Below, piece after piece: positions 35,434 through 44,170 of a DNA stretch of 64,000 nt. Both the position numbers and the translations under genes were made by a program. Each line of letters starts with the position of its first letter. The first letter of the stretch is position 1. The notes below the pieces were generated by a model. It did not search any database. It saw only the letters and a list, made by a program, of their open reading frames with translations, and was not told where the DNA came from. This stretch comes from Pseudoalteromonas atlantica (lineage in GTDB: Bacteria > Pseudomonadota > Gammaproteobacteria > Enterobacterales > Alteromonadaceae): the NCBI GenBank assembly GCA_007988745.1, contig BJUT01000018.1, positions 1-64,000 on the forward strand, in the 5' to 3' direction.

Positions 35434-36318
35434 ATGATTCACAACTTCAATTTAGACGACTACGCACTGTGGACAGCGCTTGTTACGCCGTTTGATCAAC
35501 AAGGTAATGTTGACTACGACACGCTCACAACACTTGTTAGCGAACAAGAAGCGGCACACAACGGTATTTTACTGCTCGGTAGCACAGGTGAAGGCTTAGC
35601 CCTTACGCTTAAAGAGCAGCAAGGCATTGTTGAGCACGTGTGCCAATTAAAACCCAGTGTACCGCTTATGGTTGCTGTTGGTGGTAGTAATTTGGCCCAA
35701 CAAAAAGAATGGGTTAGCTACTGTAACCAATTACCTATTCACAGCTACTTATTAGGCTCGCCTCTTTATGCAAAACCAGGGGCTGTAGGTCAAACACATT
35801 GGTACGAAAGCTTATTAAACGAAAGCGCGCATCCGTGTATGTTGTACAACGTACCTGGGCGCAGCGGTGTAAGCATTCCTATCGAAACCATTGAAAACTT
35901 AAAAGCGCACCCAAAACTGTGGGCTTTAAAAGAAGCCAGTGGCAACATCACCCAATTTGAAGCATACCGACAAGCCGCGCCTAATTTAGCGCTATACAGT
36001 GGCGACGATGCACTTATGCCCTACTTTGCCCAAGCAGGTGCAAAAGGCTTAGTTTCGGTTGCGGCCAATGCATGGCCTTTGCAAACACACGAATTTGTAA
36101 AGCGCAGCCTAAGCGGTCAACACCCCAATTTATTTGCTCAGTGGACTCGCGCTATCAATAGCCTATTTGCTGTAGCAAACCCTATTCCCGTTAAAGTGCT
36201 AATGCACCAGCAAGGGCGTTTAAATAGCCCACTGTTGCGTCCACCTTTAACGCATCTTGAGTTAACGCAAACCGATTGCATTACCACTGCAAACGACACC
36301 ATTTTATCTTGGCATTAA
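35434..36318 (+). CDS. dapA: 4-hydroxy-tetrahydrodipicolinate synthase
   Basis: 294 residues of the DapA/NAL aldolase family. It condenses pyruvate with aspartate semialdehyde at the entry of lysine synthesis. The Schiff-base lysine is in WALKEASGN, the catalytic tyrosine in MLYNVPGRSG, and the Thr-containing LLLGSTGEGLAL replaces the common GTTGES. A tyrosine is kept in SPLYAKP. It lies directly under a lysine riboswitch and starts the operon. The sequence is somewhat diverged from enterobacterial DapA, but context supports the assignment. Confidence 0.9.
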   Translation: MIHNFNLDDYALWTALVTPFDQQGNVDYDTLTTLVSEQEAAHNGILLLGSTGEGLALTLKEQQGIVEHVCQLKPSVPLMVAVGGSNLAQQKEWVSYCNQLPIHSYLLGSPLYAKPGAVGQTHWYESLLNESAHPCMLYNVPGRSGVSIPIETIENLKAHPKLWALKEASGNITQFEAYRQAAPNLALYSGDDALMPYFAQAGAKGLVSVAANAWPLQTHEFVKRSLSGQHPNLFAQWTRAINSLFAVANPIPVKVLMHQQGRLNSPLLRPPLTHLELTQTDCITTANDTILSWH

Positions 36319-36333
36319 ACACAGGTTTTTATA

Positions 36334-37074
36334 ATGAGCTGGTTAGAACTACTAAATAATTTAGAATCGGGCGCAGTACGCGCAGCATCACAAAACGAAA
36401 GCGGCCAATGGGAAGCTAACGTAGAAGTAAAACAAGGCATTTTAGAAGCCTTTAAAAATGGCACTAACACCGAGTTTGCAGGCGGGTTTGTTGATAAGCA
36501 CAACCTTGCACCACAAGAATTTAGCACTGACGATGGCGTGCGTATGGTACCAGGTGGCACCAGTGTTCGCCGCGGTGCCTACGTAGCTAAAGGCACTATT
36601 ATTATGCCACCAGCGTACGTAAATATTGGCGCATACATCGACGAAGGTACGATGGTTGATAGCCACGCATTAGTGGGTTCATGTGCACAAGTTGGTAAAA
36701 ATGTACATTTAAGCGCAGCTGTTCAACTTGGTGGTGTACTTGAGCCAATTGGGGCAAGCCCAGTCGTGGTTGAAGACGATGCGTTTATTGGCGCAGGTTG
36801 TGTCATTGTTGAAGGCGTAGTGGTTAAAAAAGGCGCTGTACTTGCACCAGGTGTGCGTTTATCTGCAACTATTCCGGTTTACGACTGTGTTAACGAGCGC
36901 CAGCTAGATAAAGGCGAGCCAATTCCAGAGTACGCTATTGTAATACCAGGTTCTCGCCCTGCGTCTAACGAATGGGCTCGTGAGCAAGGCCTAAGCATGT
37001 CGTGTGCACTCATTGTTAAATACCGCGACGAGCAAAGCGATGCATCGTTATTGCTAGAAGAGGTTTTACGATAA
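36334..37074 (+). CDS. dapD: Tetrahydrodipicolinate N-acyltransferase (DapD-like)
   Basis: 246 residues. A left-handed beta-helix of hexapeptide repeats: GGTSVRRGAYVAKGTIIMPP, AYVNIGAYIDEGTMVDSHA, GSCAQVGKNVHLSAAVQLGG, VLEPIGASPVVVEDDAFIGA. These correspond closely to E. coli DapD but the N-terminal domain is shorter and different. It acylates tetrahydrodipicolinate with succinyl-CoA or acetyl-CoA; which one is not clear. Its stop codon shares a base with the next gene's ATG (TAATG). Confidence 0.88.
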   Translation: MSWLELLNNLESGAVRAASQNESGQWEANVEVKQGILEAFKNGTNTEFAGGFVDKHNLAPQEFSTDDGVRMVPGGTSVRRGAYVAKGTIIMPPAYVNIGAYIDEGTMVDSHALVGSCAQVGKNVHLSAAVQLGGVLEPIGASPVVVEDDAFIGAGCVIVEGVVVKKGAVLAPGVRLSATIPVYDCVNERQLDKGEPIPEYAIVIPGSRPASNEWAREQGLSMSCALIVKYRDEQSDASLLLEEVLR

Positions 37075-38279
37075 TGAGCTTTTTGAGCACGCCTATCAAG
37101 GCCGCCGTAAATACACTTACTCAGCAACTTGATACACCTTTTTTTGTTTACGACTTAGACAAACTAAACGCACACCTTACCCGTTTAGTTGCGCAAACCG
37201 ATGTAAAGCTTTGGTATGCGGTAAAAGCCAATCCGCTTTCTAAGGTTATTCAATGCCTAGACAGCGCCGGATTTAACTTTGACGTAGCAAGTAAAGGTGA
37301 GCTTGAACAAGTCCTTGCACAAGGTATTAGTTCACAGCGCGTGCTCAACACAGGGCCTGCAAAGAGCCCTAAACAAATTAAACACTTTATTGAGCGCGGC
37401 GTGCGTATTTTTGTTGCCGAAAGCCTCAATCAAGTACGTTGGTTAAACCAGCAAGCGCAGCTGCAAAATACGCAGCTGCAAGTATTACTGCGTGTGCAAT
37501 TACGCTGGCCAGAAGGTGAAAAAAACCCATTAGGGGGTGACAGCCTTACACCGTTTGGGCTTGGTTGCGATGAATGGCAAGCGCTCAATACTGGCGATTA
37601 CCCAGCACTTAATTTTGATGGCCTACATATTTTTCAGTGGGGCAACATGCTTAGCACACAAAAGCTAAGCGAGCTGTGGTCGCAAATGATTGCACCGCTT
37701 ACCACCTTGGCTAATAACTTAAATATAAACCTGAAAATTTTAGACTTAGGCGGCGGTTTAGGTATTCCTTACACACCAAACGATGCAACACTTGAGTGGG
37801 ATGGATTAATCACCGCGCTGGCAAAAATTAAAAAAGATGCGGGTGTAGACGAGCTTTGGATGGAGCTTGGCCGTTACGCTGTAGGCGAATGCGGACATTA
37901 CGCTAACCCCGTCGTTGAGTGCAAACAAAACTACGGGCAACAGCAAGTTATTTTAACCGGTGGTATTAACCACTTATTACGCCCTGCTGTTACAAGCCAA
38001 GATTTTCCTGCGGCGTTACTGCGCGAATCAACAGCGCCAGAACAAGCAATGAGCTTATACGGCCCATTATGTACTGCCCTTGATTGCTTAGGCGAGCATA
38101 GCCTACCAAGCGATTTAAACGAGCAAGACTGGCTGGTGTTTAGCCAATGTGGCGCCTATGGTTTTACCGAAAGCATGCCCTATTTTTTATGCCATGAACT
38201 AGCTGCAGAATACGTGTTACAAAATGGCGAGCTCACGTGTGTGCGCCAAGCAGAAGATGCCAATCACTACTTAAGGTAA
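37074..38279 (+). CDS. lysA: LysA-like PLP fold-type III decarboxylase
   Basis: 401 residues. The PLP lysine is in LWYAVKANPL, followed by FNFDVASKGELEQVL, the glycine loop ILDLGGGLGIPY, ELGRYAVGECGHY for phosphate contact, and a C-terminal GPLCTALDCLG and GAYGFTESMPYF for catalysis at the dimer interface. The usual HxGSQ motif reads LHIFQWGNML. In this operon the likely reaction is meso-diaminopimelate to lysine, but the motif differences and likeness to the BtrK/PvsE-type group leave room for another substrate. It is translationally coupled to dapD. Confidence 0.8.
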   Translation: MSFLSTPIKAAVNTLTQQLDTPFFVYDLDKLNAHLTRLVAQTDVKLWYAVKANPLSKVIQCLDSAGFNFDVASKGELEQVLAQGISSQRVLNTGPAKSPKQIKHFIERGVRIFVAESLNQVRWLNQQAQLQNTQLQVLLRVQLRWPEGEKNPLGGDSLTPFGLGCDEWQALNTGDYPALNFDGLHIFQWGNMLSTQKLSELWSQMIAPLTTLANNLNINLKILDLGGGLGIPYTPNDATLEWDGLITALAKIKKDAGVDELWMELGRYAVGECGHYANPVVECKQNYGQQQVILTGGINHLLRPAVTSQDFPAALLRESTAPEQAMSLYGPLCTALDCLGEHSLPSDLNEQDWLVFSQCGAYGFTESMPYFLCHELAAEYVLQNGELTCVRQAEDANHYLR

Positions 38280-38284
38280 TAAAC

Positions 38285-39406
38285 ATGAGCATAACAACAC
38301 CCATTAGCCAAGAAAATATTGTAGTAGGGGAAGTAGCAAACGGCTTACCTCTAACTATTCCGGTGTATCGCTTAAAAGGCGATGGCAGCGGGCCAAGCGT
38401 GTATATCCAAGCCAATATGCATGGCGCCGAGGTACAAGGTAACGCGGTTATTTTTCAGCTGCTAGAGCAGTTAAAACAGCTCAATTTAAAAGGCGACATT
38501 ACCTTAGTACCTTATGCTAACCCTATTGGTTGTAATCAAAAGTCAGGGGAATTTACCCTTGGCCGATTCGACCCTATTACTGGCACTAACTGGAACCGTA
38601 TGTATCACTACAATAGTGATTTAGTTACCCAGTTTGCACACGAGCATAGCCAGTACGACGATGCAGCTTTAAAAAGTAACTTTAAAAAAGCCCTGCTTGA
38701 TGAAATAGATGCCAAACTTAATGGCCCAGCTTACTTGCTCAATACCGGTAAACGCATTGCGCTTAACCTGCAAAAGCTTGCGCATCAAGCCGATATCGTG
38801 CTCGACTTACACACGGGGCCTATTTCAAGTAAGCATCTGTACTGTCCAACGTATGCCAGCGACAGCGCACGTTATTTTAATATTGAACACGTACTGCTTA
38901 TTCCAAGCGACTTTGATGGCGCAATGGATGAAGCTAGCTTTTGCCCATGGTGGCATCTAAGTGATGCACTTAGTGCGCAAGGCAGGGACTTTAATGTACA
39001 GGTTGAAGCCTTTACAGTAGAGCTAGGCAGCCAAGAAAAAATAGATTTAGCAGCCGCCTTTGACGATGCAAACAGCATTTTAAGCTATTTGAACCATAAA
39101 AATGTATTGGTAGATGCAGTGCATCAACCTAAGCAGATGACCCGTTATGCGTGCCATTTAGATGACTACTTTGCTTATTATGCGCCGATTGGCGGCATGG
39201 TTGAATATGTTGCCCCATTAGGCGCACACATAAAGGCAGGTGAGCCAATAGCCCATATATTGCGCATGGAGCGCTATTTAACTGAGCAGCCCCTACAAAC
39301 ATTAAGCCTCGATTGCGATGCAATTGCTATTTTGCATTTTGCCTCAGCAAGCGTAAACCAAGGCACTGAACTTTATAAGTTTTTTACTAACGTATTTGAG
39401 TTATAA
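38285..39406 (+). CDS. Succinylglutamate desuccinylase/aspartoacylase-family zinc deacylase
   Basis: 373 residues of the M14-like AstE/ASPA family. Zinc ligands are the His and Glu of QANMHGAEVQGN and the His of DIVLDLHTGP; the general-base Glu is in FTVELGSQ. A beta-barrel C-terminal domain follows (APIGGMVEYVAPLGAHIKAGEPI, in parts). I start at the ATG at 38285, with AAGG from the end of lysA seven bases upstream. As fourth gene of a lysine operon without dapE, it may remove the acyl group from N-acyl-diaminopimelate. That role is inference. Confidence 0.85.
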   Translation: MSITTPISQENIVVGEVANGLPLTIPVYRLKGDGSGPSVYIQANMHGAEVQGNAVIFQLLEQLKQLNLKGDITLVPYANPIGCNQKSGEFTLGRFDPITGTNWNRMYHYNSDLVTQFAHEHSQYDDAALKSNFKKALLDEIDAKLNGPAYLLNTGKRIALNLQKLAHQADIVLDLHTGPISSKHLYCPTYASDSARYFNIEHVLLIPSDFDGAMDEASFCPWWHLSDALSAQGRDFNVQVEAFTVELGSQEKIDLAAAFDDANSILSYLNHKNVLVDAVHQPKQMTRYACHLDDYFAYYAPIGGMVEYVAPLGAHIKAGEPIAHILRMERYLTEQPLQTLSLDCDAIAILHFASASVNQGTELYKFFTNVFEL

Positions 39407-39468
39407 CGCACCGCGCTATAACTCCCCCTTCTCATTGCGTGAGAGTAAGTTAACTAACTTACAATATA

Positions 39469-39491
39469 AGCGGCTATATGCCGCTTTTTTT
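39469..39491 (+). terminator. Terminator of the lysine operon
   Basis: AGCGGC (39469-39474), loop TATAT, GCCGCT (39480-39485), then six Ts. It follows the deacylase gene. Confidence 0.85.
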
Positions 39492-39615
39492 GATCTGTGA
39501 TAACGGTGTAAACGTAAGGTAATCAAATAAGTGTAAATTCAGTGAAAGTTCACCGTTACAAATGTAAAAACACGTTATAATTTATAAATCTACCTTACTC
39601 TCAAAGGAATAAACA

Positions 39616-40650
39616 ATGAGCTGGCGTTATTGGATTGCAGTTACGGCTTTACTAAGCACACCCTCTTTTGCCCAACAAGAGGTTAAAAAAAATGAACAAG
39701 ACAACGACATAGAGCTAGTTAAGCAATGTATTTTAAATGAAGTAATTGGTGGCGATGGTAAGCAAACCTTAGACGAGCTGCGTACAAAATGCTCCGCCCT
39801 TGAAGAAAACAAACAACTTACCGCACTTGATAAACGCAAGGCTCGCGAAGAGGTAAGTAAAAAAAATCGTAACGTAATTACGCCGCATAAACGTAACTAC
39901 ATTTTACCTTTATCGTATGTCTCGCACCCTAACGATCGCCCGTTTGATGGCTTTGACGAGCTAACAGATGAAGAAAATGGCGAACCCCTTGATAACCTAG
40001 AGGCTAAATACCAGCTTTCTATTAAGGTACCACTGTACGATGATTTTGCAGATGACGACCAAGCCATCTTTTTTGGCTTTACCTTGCAGTCGTATTGGCA
40101 AATTTATAACTCAGAGATTTCTTCTCCGTTTCGTGAAACCAACTACGAACCAGAAATATTTTGGGTAAACTACCTAGACCAAGAAAACGTACTTTGGGGC
40201 GACGAAATGGCCATAGCGCTGGGTATTTCGCACCAATCTAATGGCCGCAGCCAGCCAAACTCTCGTTCATGGAACCGAATTTACGCCGATTTTATATGGG
40301 AAAAGAGCGGTTTTGTATTTAGCTTTAAACCTTGGTATCGCATTGCCGAGGATGAAAAAGACAATATATTAGAAGCCGATGGCGACGACAATCCAGATAT
40401 TTACAAATACATGGGTTACTTTGAATTTGGCGGGGCGTATCGTTATCACGATCACGAGTTTAGCTTTATGACTCGTAACAATTTAAATTCAGATAACCGT
40501 GGTGCACTTCAACTAGATTGGTCATTCCCGCTTTGGGGTCGTTTGCGTGGCTACGCGCAGTACTTTAACGGTTACGGTGAGAGCCTAATTGATTATAACG
40601 CTGATGTAGAGCGTATTGGTGTAGGTATATTACTTACCGATTTACTATAA
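39616..40650 (+). CDS. pldA: Outer-membrane phospholipase A
   Basis: 344 residues. A signal peptide (TALLSTPSFAQ) precedes a charged N-terminal extension and a 12-strand barrel. The catalytic motif SHQSNGRSQPNSRSWNRIY contains the His and Ser of OMPLA and a following Asn. It hydrolyses phospholipids in the outer leaflet when membrane asymmetry is disturbed. AAGGAAT precedes the ATG. The gene stands alone between two terminators. Confidence 0.93.
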   Translation: MSWRYWIAVTALLSTPSFAQQEVKKNEQDNDIELVKQCILNEVIGGDGKQTLDELRTKCSALEENKQLTALDKRKAREEVSKKNRNVITPHKRNYILPLSYVSHPNDRPFDGFDELTDEENGEPLDNLEAKYQLSIKVPLYDDFADDDQAIFFGFTLQSYWQIYNSEISSPFRETNYEPEIFWVNYLDQENVLWGDEMAIALGISHQSNGRSQPNSRSWNRIYADFIWEKSGFVFSFKPWYRIAEDEKDNILEADGDDNPDIYKYMGYFEFGGAYRYHDHEFSFMTRNNLNSDNRGALQLDWSFPLWGRLRGYAQYFNGYGESLIDYNADVERIGVGILLTDLL

Positions 40651-40666
40651 TTTATTAATACACCAT

Positions 40667-40706
40667 AAAAAAAGCCAAGCCCTTTTATAAAGTGCTTGGC
40701 TTTTTT
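40667..40706. terminator. Bidirectional terminator
   Basis: AAAAAAAGCCAAGC (40667-40680) and GCTTGGCTTTTTT (40694-40706) around a 13-base loop. It lies between convergent pldA and the GNAT-hotdog gene. Confidence 0.9.
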
Positions 40707-40722
40707 ATTAAAGCGTTACTCG

Positions 40723-41616
40723 TTATTTTTTAACGGCAAACACCCCTTCAAACTCTGCAACAACATCGCTGCCATCAAATATAGTAACAGGTACTACGTA
40801 GCTTGCTTTGCCTGTTGTTTCCAGCTCACTGAGCTTACCTTTACAGGTTTGCACATCAACACAACCGCGTGGGTCGGTATTAAGTGGTTTTAAGTATTTT
40901 ATAGTGGCATCGGCTAATACAATATTGCCCTCAAGCCCTTCCTCTTTAAGCGCTAAGTACGTTGCGCCCCAACCTGTTAAGGTTGCTAAGCTGTATATAG
41001 AGCCTGCAAACATGGTGTTGTGTAGGTTTAAGTTAGCGTCTAAATCAGCACGCGTTGTAAACTGCCAATCAGTGTAGCTTTCTACTTTTATACCCATTGC
41101 ATCACTAATTGGGATTGATTCACGCCAAATATTTTGCAGTACTTGCGTCCAATCAGGGTGGCGAAACCAACCCGGCTCACTAGGCTTTTGCTTAATCATT
41201 TTGAAATGTTGTACATCGCCATACGCAAGGTGGGCTTTTTCTTTTAGCTCGTAGCCGTGGCGCTTATAAAACTCAAGCGCACGCTCGCGAGCAAATAACA
41301 CTAATTCGCCTGCATTTTGCGTCCATGCTATTTTTTCAAGCTCATGTAATAAACGGCTACCAATATGTTGATTACGGTTGCCTTCGGCTACGGCCATGTA
41401 ACGTACTTGCGCTTGTTCATGGTTGTTAAAATGTAAACGGGCCACACCAAGCACATCACCGTTGTTATTTTTTATAAAGCGATGCTCTGAGTCTTGTTCC
41501 ATATCATCTTGTTCAGAGCCACGAGGCTCATTCCAAGGCGCACGTAGTACTTCCCAACGTAATTGATAGTACGCTTGCCAGTCTTCGCTGCTCTGCGGTG
41601 TAGTTACTTGAAACAT
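40723..41616 (-). CDS. GNAT acetyltransferase fused to a hotdog thioesterase domain
   Basis: 297 residues with two domains. Residues about 1-140 are a GNAT domain with VAEGNRNQHIGSRLLHELE as the acetyl-CoA loop and ALEFYKRHGYE as motif B. Residues about 155-297 are a YiiD-type hotdog domain with NLHNTMFAGSIYSLATLTGWG and a SELETTGKASYVVPV end. E. coli YiiD has the same two-part design. ATG at 41616 is preceded by AGGAGT; an upstream ATG-type start at 41697 is unlikely. Substrates of both domains are unknown. Confidence 0.88.
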   Translation of the reverse strand: MFQVTTPQSSEDWQAYYQLRWEVLRAPWNEPRGSEQDDMEQDSEHRFIKNNNGDVLGVARLHFNNHEQAQVRYMAVAEGNRNQHIGSRLLHELEKIAWTQNAGELVLFARERALEFYKRHGYELKEKAHLAYGDVQHFKMIKQKPSEPGWFRHPDWTQVLQNIWRESIPISDAMGIKVESYTDWQFTTRADLDANLNLHNTMFAGSIYSLATLTGWGATYLALKEEGLEGNIVLADATIKYLKPLNTDPRGCVDVQTCKGKLSELETTGKASYVVPVTIFDGSDVVAEFEGVFAVKK

Positions 41617-42046
41617 ATATACTCCTGTTGTTTTGCCGTAAATAAAAATAAAGGCTACGGCATGTAATCCAACTGAATAACTCTTTAACCTGCACATTGG
41701 TTTTTACATTAGAAAATTAAAGATTAAGTTGGTTGGAATTATTATGGCAAATACCATACTCCATCTTTTAAACACTGCCAATACGACTTTGGTAAGCAAG
41801 CGAAAAAATAACTGTTTTACCCATCGCATCAGCTAGTTTATGCTGGGCCTTTAGAGATTGAACATGCACTGAGCGAAGGGTTCTGCCTTGGGGGAATTTA
41901 CTCTTTGTTGCCTACATGGATATAAGCCAGTAGAGTAACGCAGGAGCAGTTACCTAGCCCACTAGGTTACAAATCTCGCGCCGCGATTAAATCGCCCCTA
42001 GATTGAACAAACTTTAATCCTGAAAGGTCAACAGGCCCTTAATGTT
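41617..42046. other. Unexplained 430-base non-coding region
   Basis: No ORF of note on either strand. Richer in GC and in short inverted repeats than the other gaps: ACCTAG/CTAGGT (41952-41957 and 41962-41967) around CCCA, and a direct repeat AGATTGAACA at 41855-41864 and 42000-42009. It could be a remnant of a mobile or dispersed element or a structured RNA. I do not recognise an Rfam-type family with confidence. Confidence 0.45.
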
Positions 42047-42748
42047 ATGAGCGATTTTATAAACCCTTTAACGGGTGTAGTGAGTAGCCACTTTATTAGT
42101 CACAGCCAAGATATTGGGCAACTAGTTTACTGGCATAAATATGCAGGCGATCACATACAGGTTCGCCAATTCGGGCAGCTTCGCTGGCTGCTGATTAACG
42201 ATACGTTGCAATCGGTGATAGAGCTTAACAATCCACAGCGCTTACTATTTCCACATTTAACCTATTTAGCTAAGCAGTGGCAAACCTTAGCACCACCAAA
42301 TCATGTGTTAGAACTTGGCCTTGGCGGTGGCGCTATACGTAATTACTTACAATACTCTTACCCGCAGGCACACGTAACATCAGTTGAAAAAAATGCTGAT
42401 ATAATTGCCTGCTATACAGATTTTTTCGCTGTTAAAAACCAAAGTGACGTGCAGTGTGATGACGCGCAAAATGTACTTAGCAAGGCACATAACCATGACT
42501 GGATTATTCTTGATTTATTTAGCCAGATAGATGCACCACGATTTTTGTTTGAACGCACTTTTTATCAAAAAATATACGATGCGCTAAACGCAGGTGGCAC
42601 GTTATTTATTAACTTTTTATCGCAACATGAGTCGCAGTTAATTCAGTTACAGCAATTACTATTTAATGTGTTTGGCGTAAAAGTAAGCCCGCATAAAATT
42701 GCGGGCTTTGTGAATCATATTATTATTGTTACTAAAGCTGGTAATTAA
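42047..42748 (+). CDS. Spermidine-synthase-like methyltransferase-fold protein
   Basis: 233 residues. A Rossmann-like SAM domain: [16 protein letters not shown] (motif I), [14 protein letters not shown] with the acidic ribose residue, and [10 protein letters not shown]. The N-terminal beta-strands ([12 protein letters not shown] and [13 protein letters not shown]) are those of spermidine-synthase-like proteins, but the polyamine active-site signature is not complete. It may be a methyltransferase or an aminopropyltransferase of unknown substrate. It overlaps the convergent dtd gene by four bases. Confidence 0.75.
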   Translation: MSDFINPLTGVVSSHFISHSQDIGQLVYWHKYAGDHIQVRQFGQLRWLLINDTLQSVIELNNPQRLLFPHLTYLAKQWQTLAPPNHVLELGLGGGAIRNYLQYSYPQAHVTSVEKNADIIACYTDFFAVKNQSDVQCDDAQNVLSKAHNHDWIILDLFSQIDAPRFLFERTFYQKIYDALNAGGTLFINFLSQHESQLIQLQQLLFNVFGVKVSPHKIAGFVNHIIIVTKAGN

Positions 42749-43182
42749 ACCGATAAGTTAAACGTAACAGGCCCATCGTTACACAAGCTCACTTGCATAT
42801 CGGCGCCAAACTCTCCCGTGGCAACACTAATACCCTGCGCTTTAGCTTGAGTTACAAAGTACTCGTAAAGCGCGTTAGCTTGGCTAGGTGTGGCTGCTGA
42901 TGAAAAGCTTGGGCGCATGCCTTTTTTAGTATCAGCCGCTAATGTAAATTGCGACACCACGAGTAACTCACCGCCTATATCTTTTAGGCTTAAGTTCATT
43001 TTGTCGTTTTCATCGGTAAATATTCGGTAATTACTTACCTTATGCAATAGTTTGTCGGCGGTTTGCTCATCATCTGGTTTTTCAACACCGAGTAACAATA
43101 ATATACCTTGGCCAATTTCACCTATAACTTGGTTATCAACTTCTACTTTGGCACTTTTTACACGTTGTATTAAGCCCTGCAT
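42745..43182 (-). CDS. dtd: D-aminoacyl-tRNA deacylase
   Basis: 145 residues, the full family length. It frees D-amino acids from mischarged tRNA. Opening [16 protein letters not shown], the [17 protein letters not shown] segment with the catalytic-site Ser-Gln, and the cross-subunit NDGPVT near the C-terminus are diagnostic. The start codon directly follows the stop codon of the yihY-like gene, with GAGGA ten bases upstream. The yihY-dtd order is also found in E. coli. Confidence 0.96.
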   Translation of the reverse strand: MQGLIQRVKSAKVEVDNQVIGEIGQGILLLLGVEKPDDEQTADKLLHKVSNYRIFTDENDKMNLSLKDIGGELLVVSQFTLAADTKKGMRPSFSSAATPSQANALYEYFVTQAKAQGISVATGEFGADMQVSLCNDGPVTFNLSV

Positions 43183-44085
43183 TTAACTGCGTTCCTCTGT
43201 TTTTAGTTCTTCATCAATGTCTATTTCTGGTGTTTGTGGTACATGATTAGGGCTTATACAGGCGGTAAATTCGGCCCCTAATAACACCACCACCCACGAC
43301 AAATACACCCACACAAATAAAATAGGAATAGTCGCAACAGCGCCATAAATTACTTCGTACGAAGGAAAGTGGCTAATATAAAGCGCAAAGCCTTTTTTAG
43401 TCAGCTCAAATAATACTGCCGCAAAAAGAGCCCCAGGTAGCGCAGCCCTAATAGATACAGGTGTGTTAGGCACTAAAGTGTATAACATTAAAAAGCCAAT
43501 CATCGAAAAGCCATAAGGCACCAGCTTTAACAAAAAACCACTAAACCCAGGAATGCCCTGATCGGCAAACGACACTAACGAAACAATATACGATGTAACA
43601 CCAATACTTGCGCCCAGAAGTACGGGGCCTAAGCTCAATACCATCCAATAAACCGCAAAAGAGATCATCATGGGGCGTTTTTTCTTAATACGCCAAATAC
43701 GATTAAGCGTGGCATCAACATTACGTATAAGCAGCAGTGCAATCGCCGCTAAAAAGCCAATACCCACGGCGGTCATTTGGTTCGCATTGCCAGCAAAGGA
43801 GCTTATATGCTCTTTAATCACATCAGATGAGGTAGGTACAAAGTTAGTAAACAAAAAGCTTTCTATGGCTATACGGGTCGATTCAAACCCCGGGAAGGCC
43901 GAAAATATTGCCACGCCTACCGCTATCAAAGGCACTAAAGAAAGCAAAGTAACATAGGCAAGGTAGCCTGCATTCACTGTAATTTGATCGTCTATACAGC
44001 GGTTAACGTACTGCATCCACCAGCTTGGCTGTTGCCTTAAAAAGGAGATAGCTTGCTGTTTATAAAGGGAGAGCTTATCATTCAT
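43183..44085 (-). CDS. YihY/BrkB-family inner-membrane protein
   Basis: 300 residues with six hydrophobic segments. AGYLAYVTLLSLVPLIAVGVAIF, seen in two parts, and the later FVWVYLSWVVVLLGAEFTA are characteristic of the YihY family. Proteins of this family were once taken for RNase BN; their true role is unknown. The ATG at 44085 (MNDKLSLY) fits relatives better than 44136, though the ribosome site is weak. It is co-transcribed with dtd. Confidence 0.87.
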   Translation of the reverse strand: MNDKLSLYKQQAISFLRQQPSWWMQYVNRCIDDQITVNAGYLAYVTLLSLVPLIAVGVAIFSAFPGFESTRIAIESFLFTNFVPTSSDVIKEHISSFAGNANQMTAVGIGFLAAIALLLIRNVDATLNRIWRIKKKRPMMISFAVYWMVLSLGPVLLGASIGVTSYIVSLVSFADQGIPGFSGFLLKLVPYGFSMIGFLMLYTLVPNTPVSIRAALPGALFAAVLFELTKKGFALYISHFPSYEVIYGAVATIPILFVWVYLSWVVVLLGAEFTACISPNHVPQTPEIDIDEELKTEERS

Positions 44086-44170
44086 ACAATTGACTTGTGC
44101 TAATCGAATTTTGATTATGATAGCAATCAGCACCATAATTTACAGCACTTACTGGTAAATAGGGATCCAA

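Noticed and set aside
41821..42046. Possible 6S RNA, RNase P RNA or tmRNA in the non-coding gap
   Set aside because: The GC-rich block looked RNA-like, but none of the conserved core sequences of these RNAs could be found.
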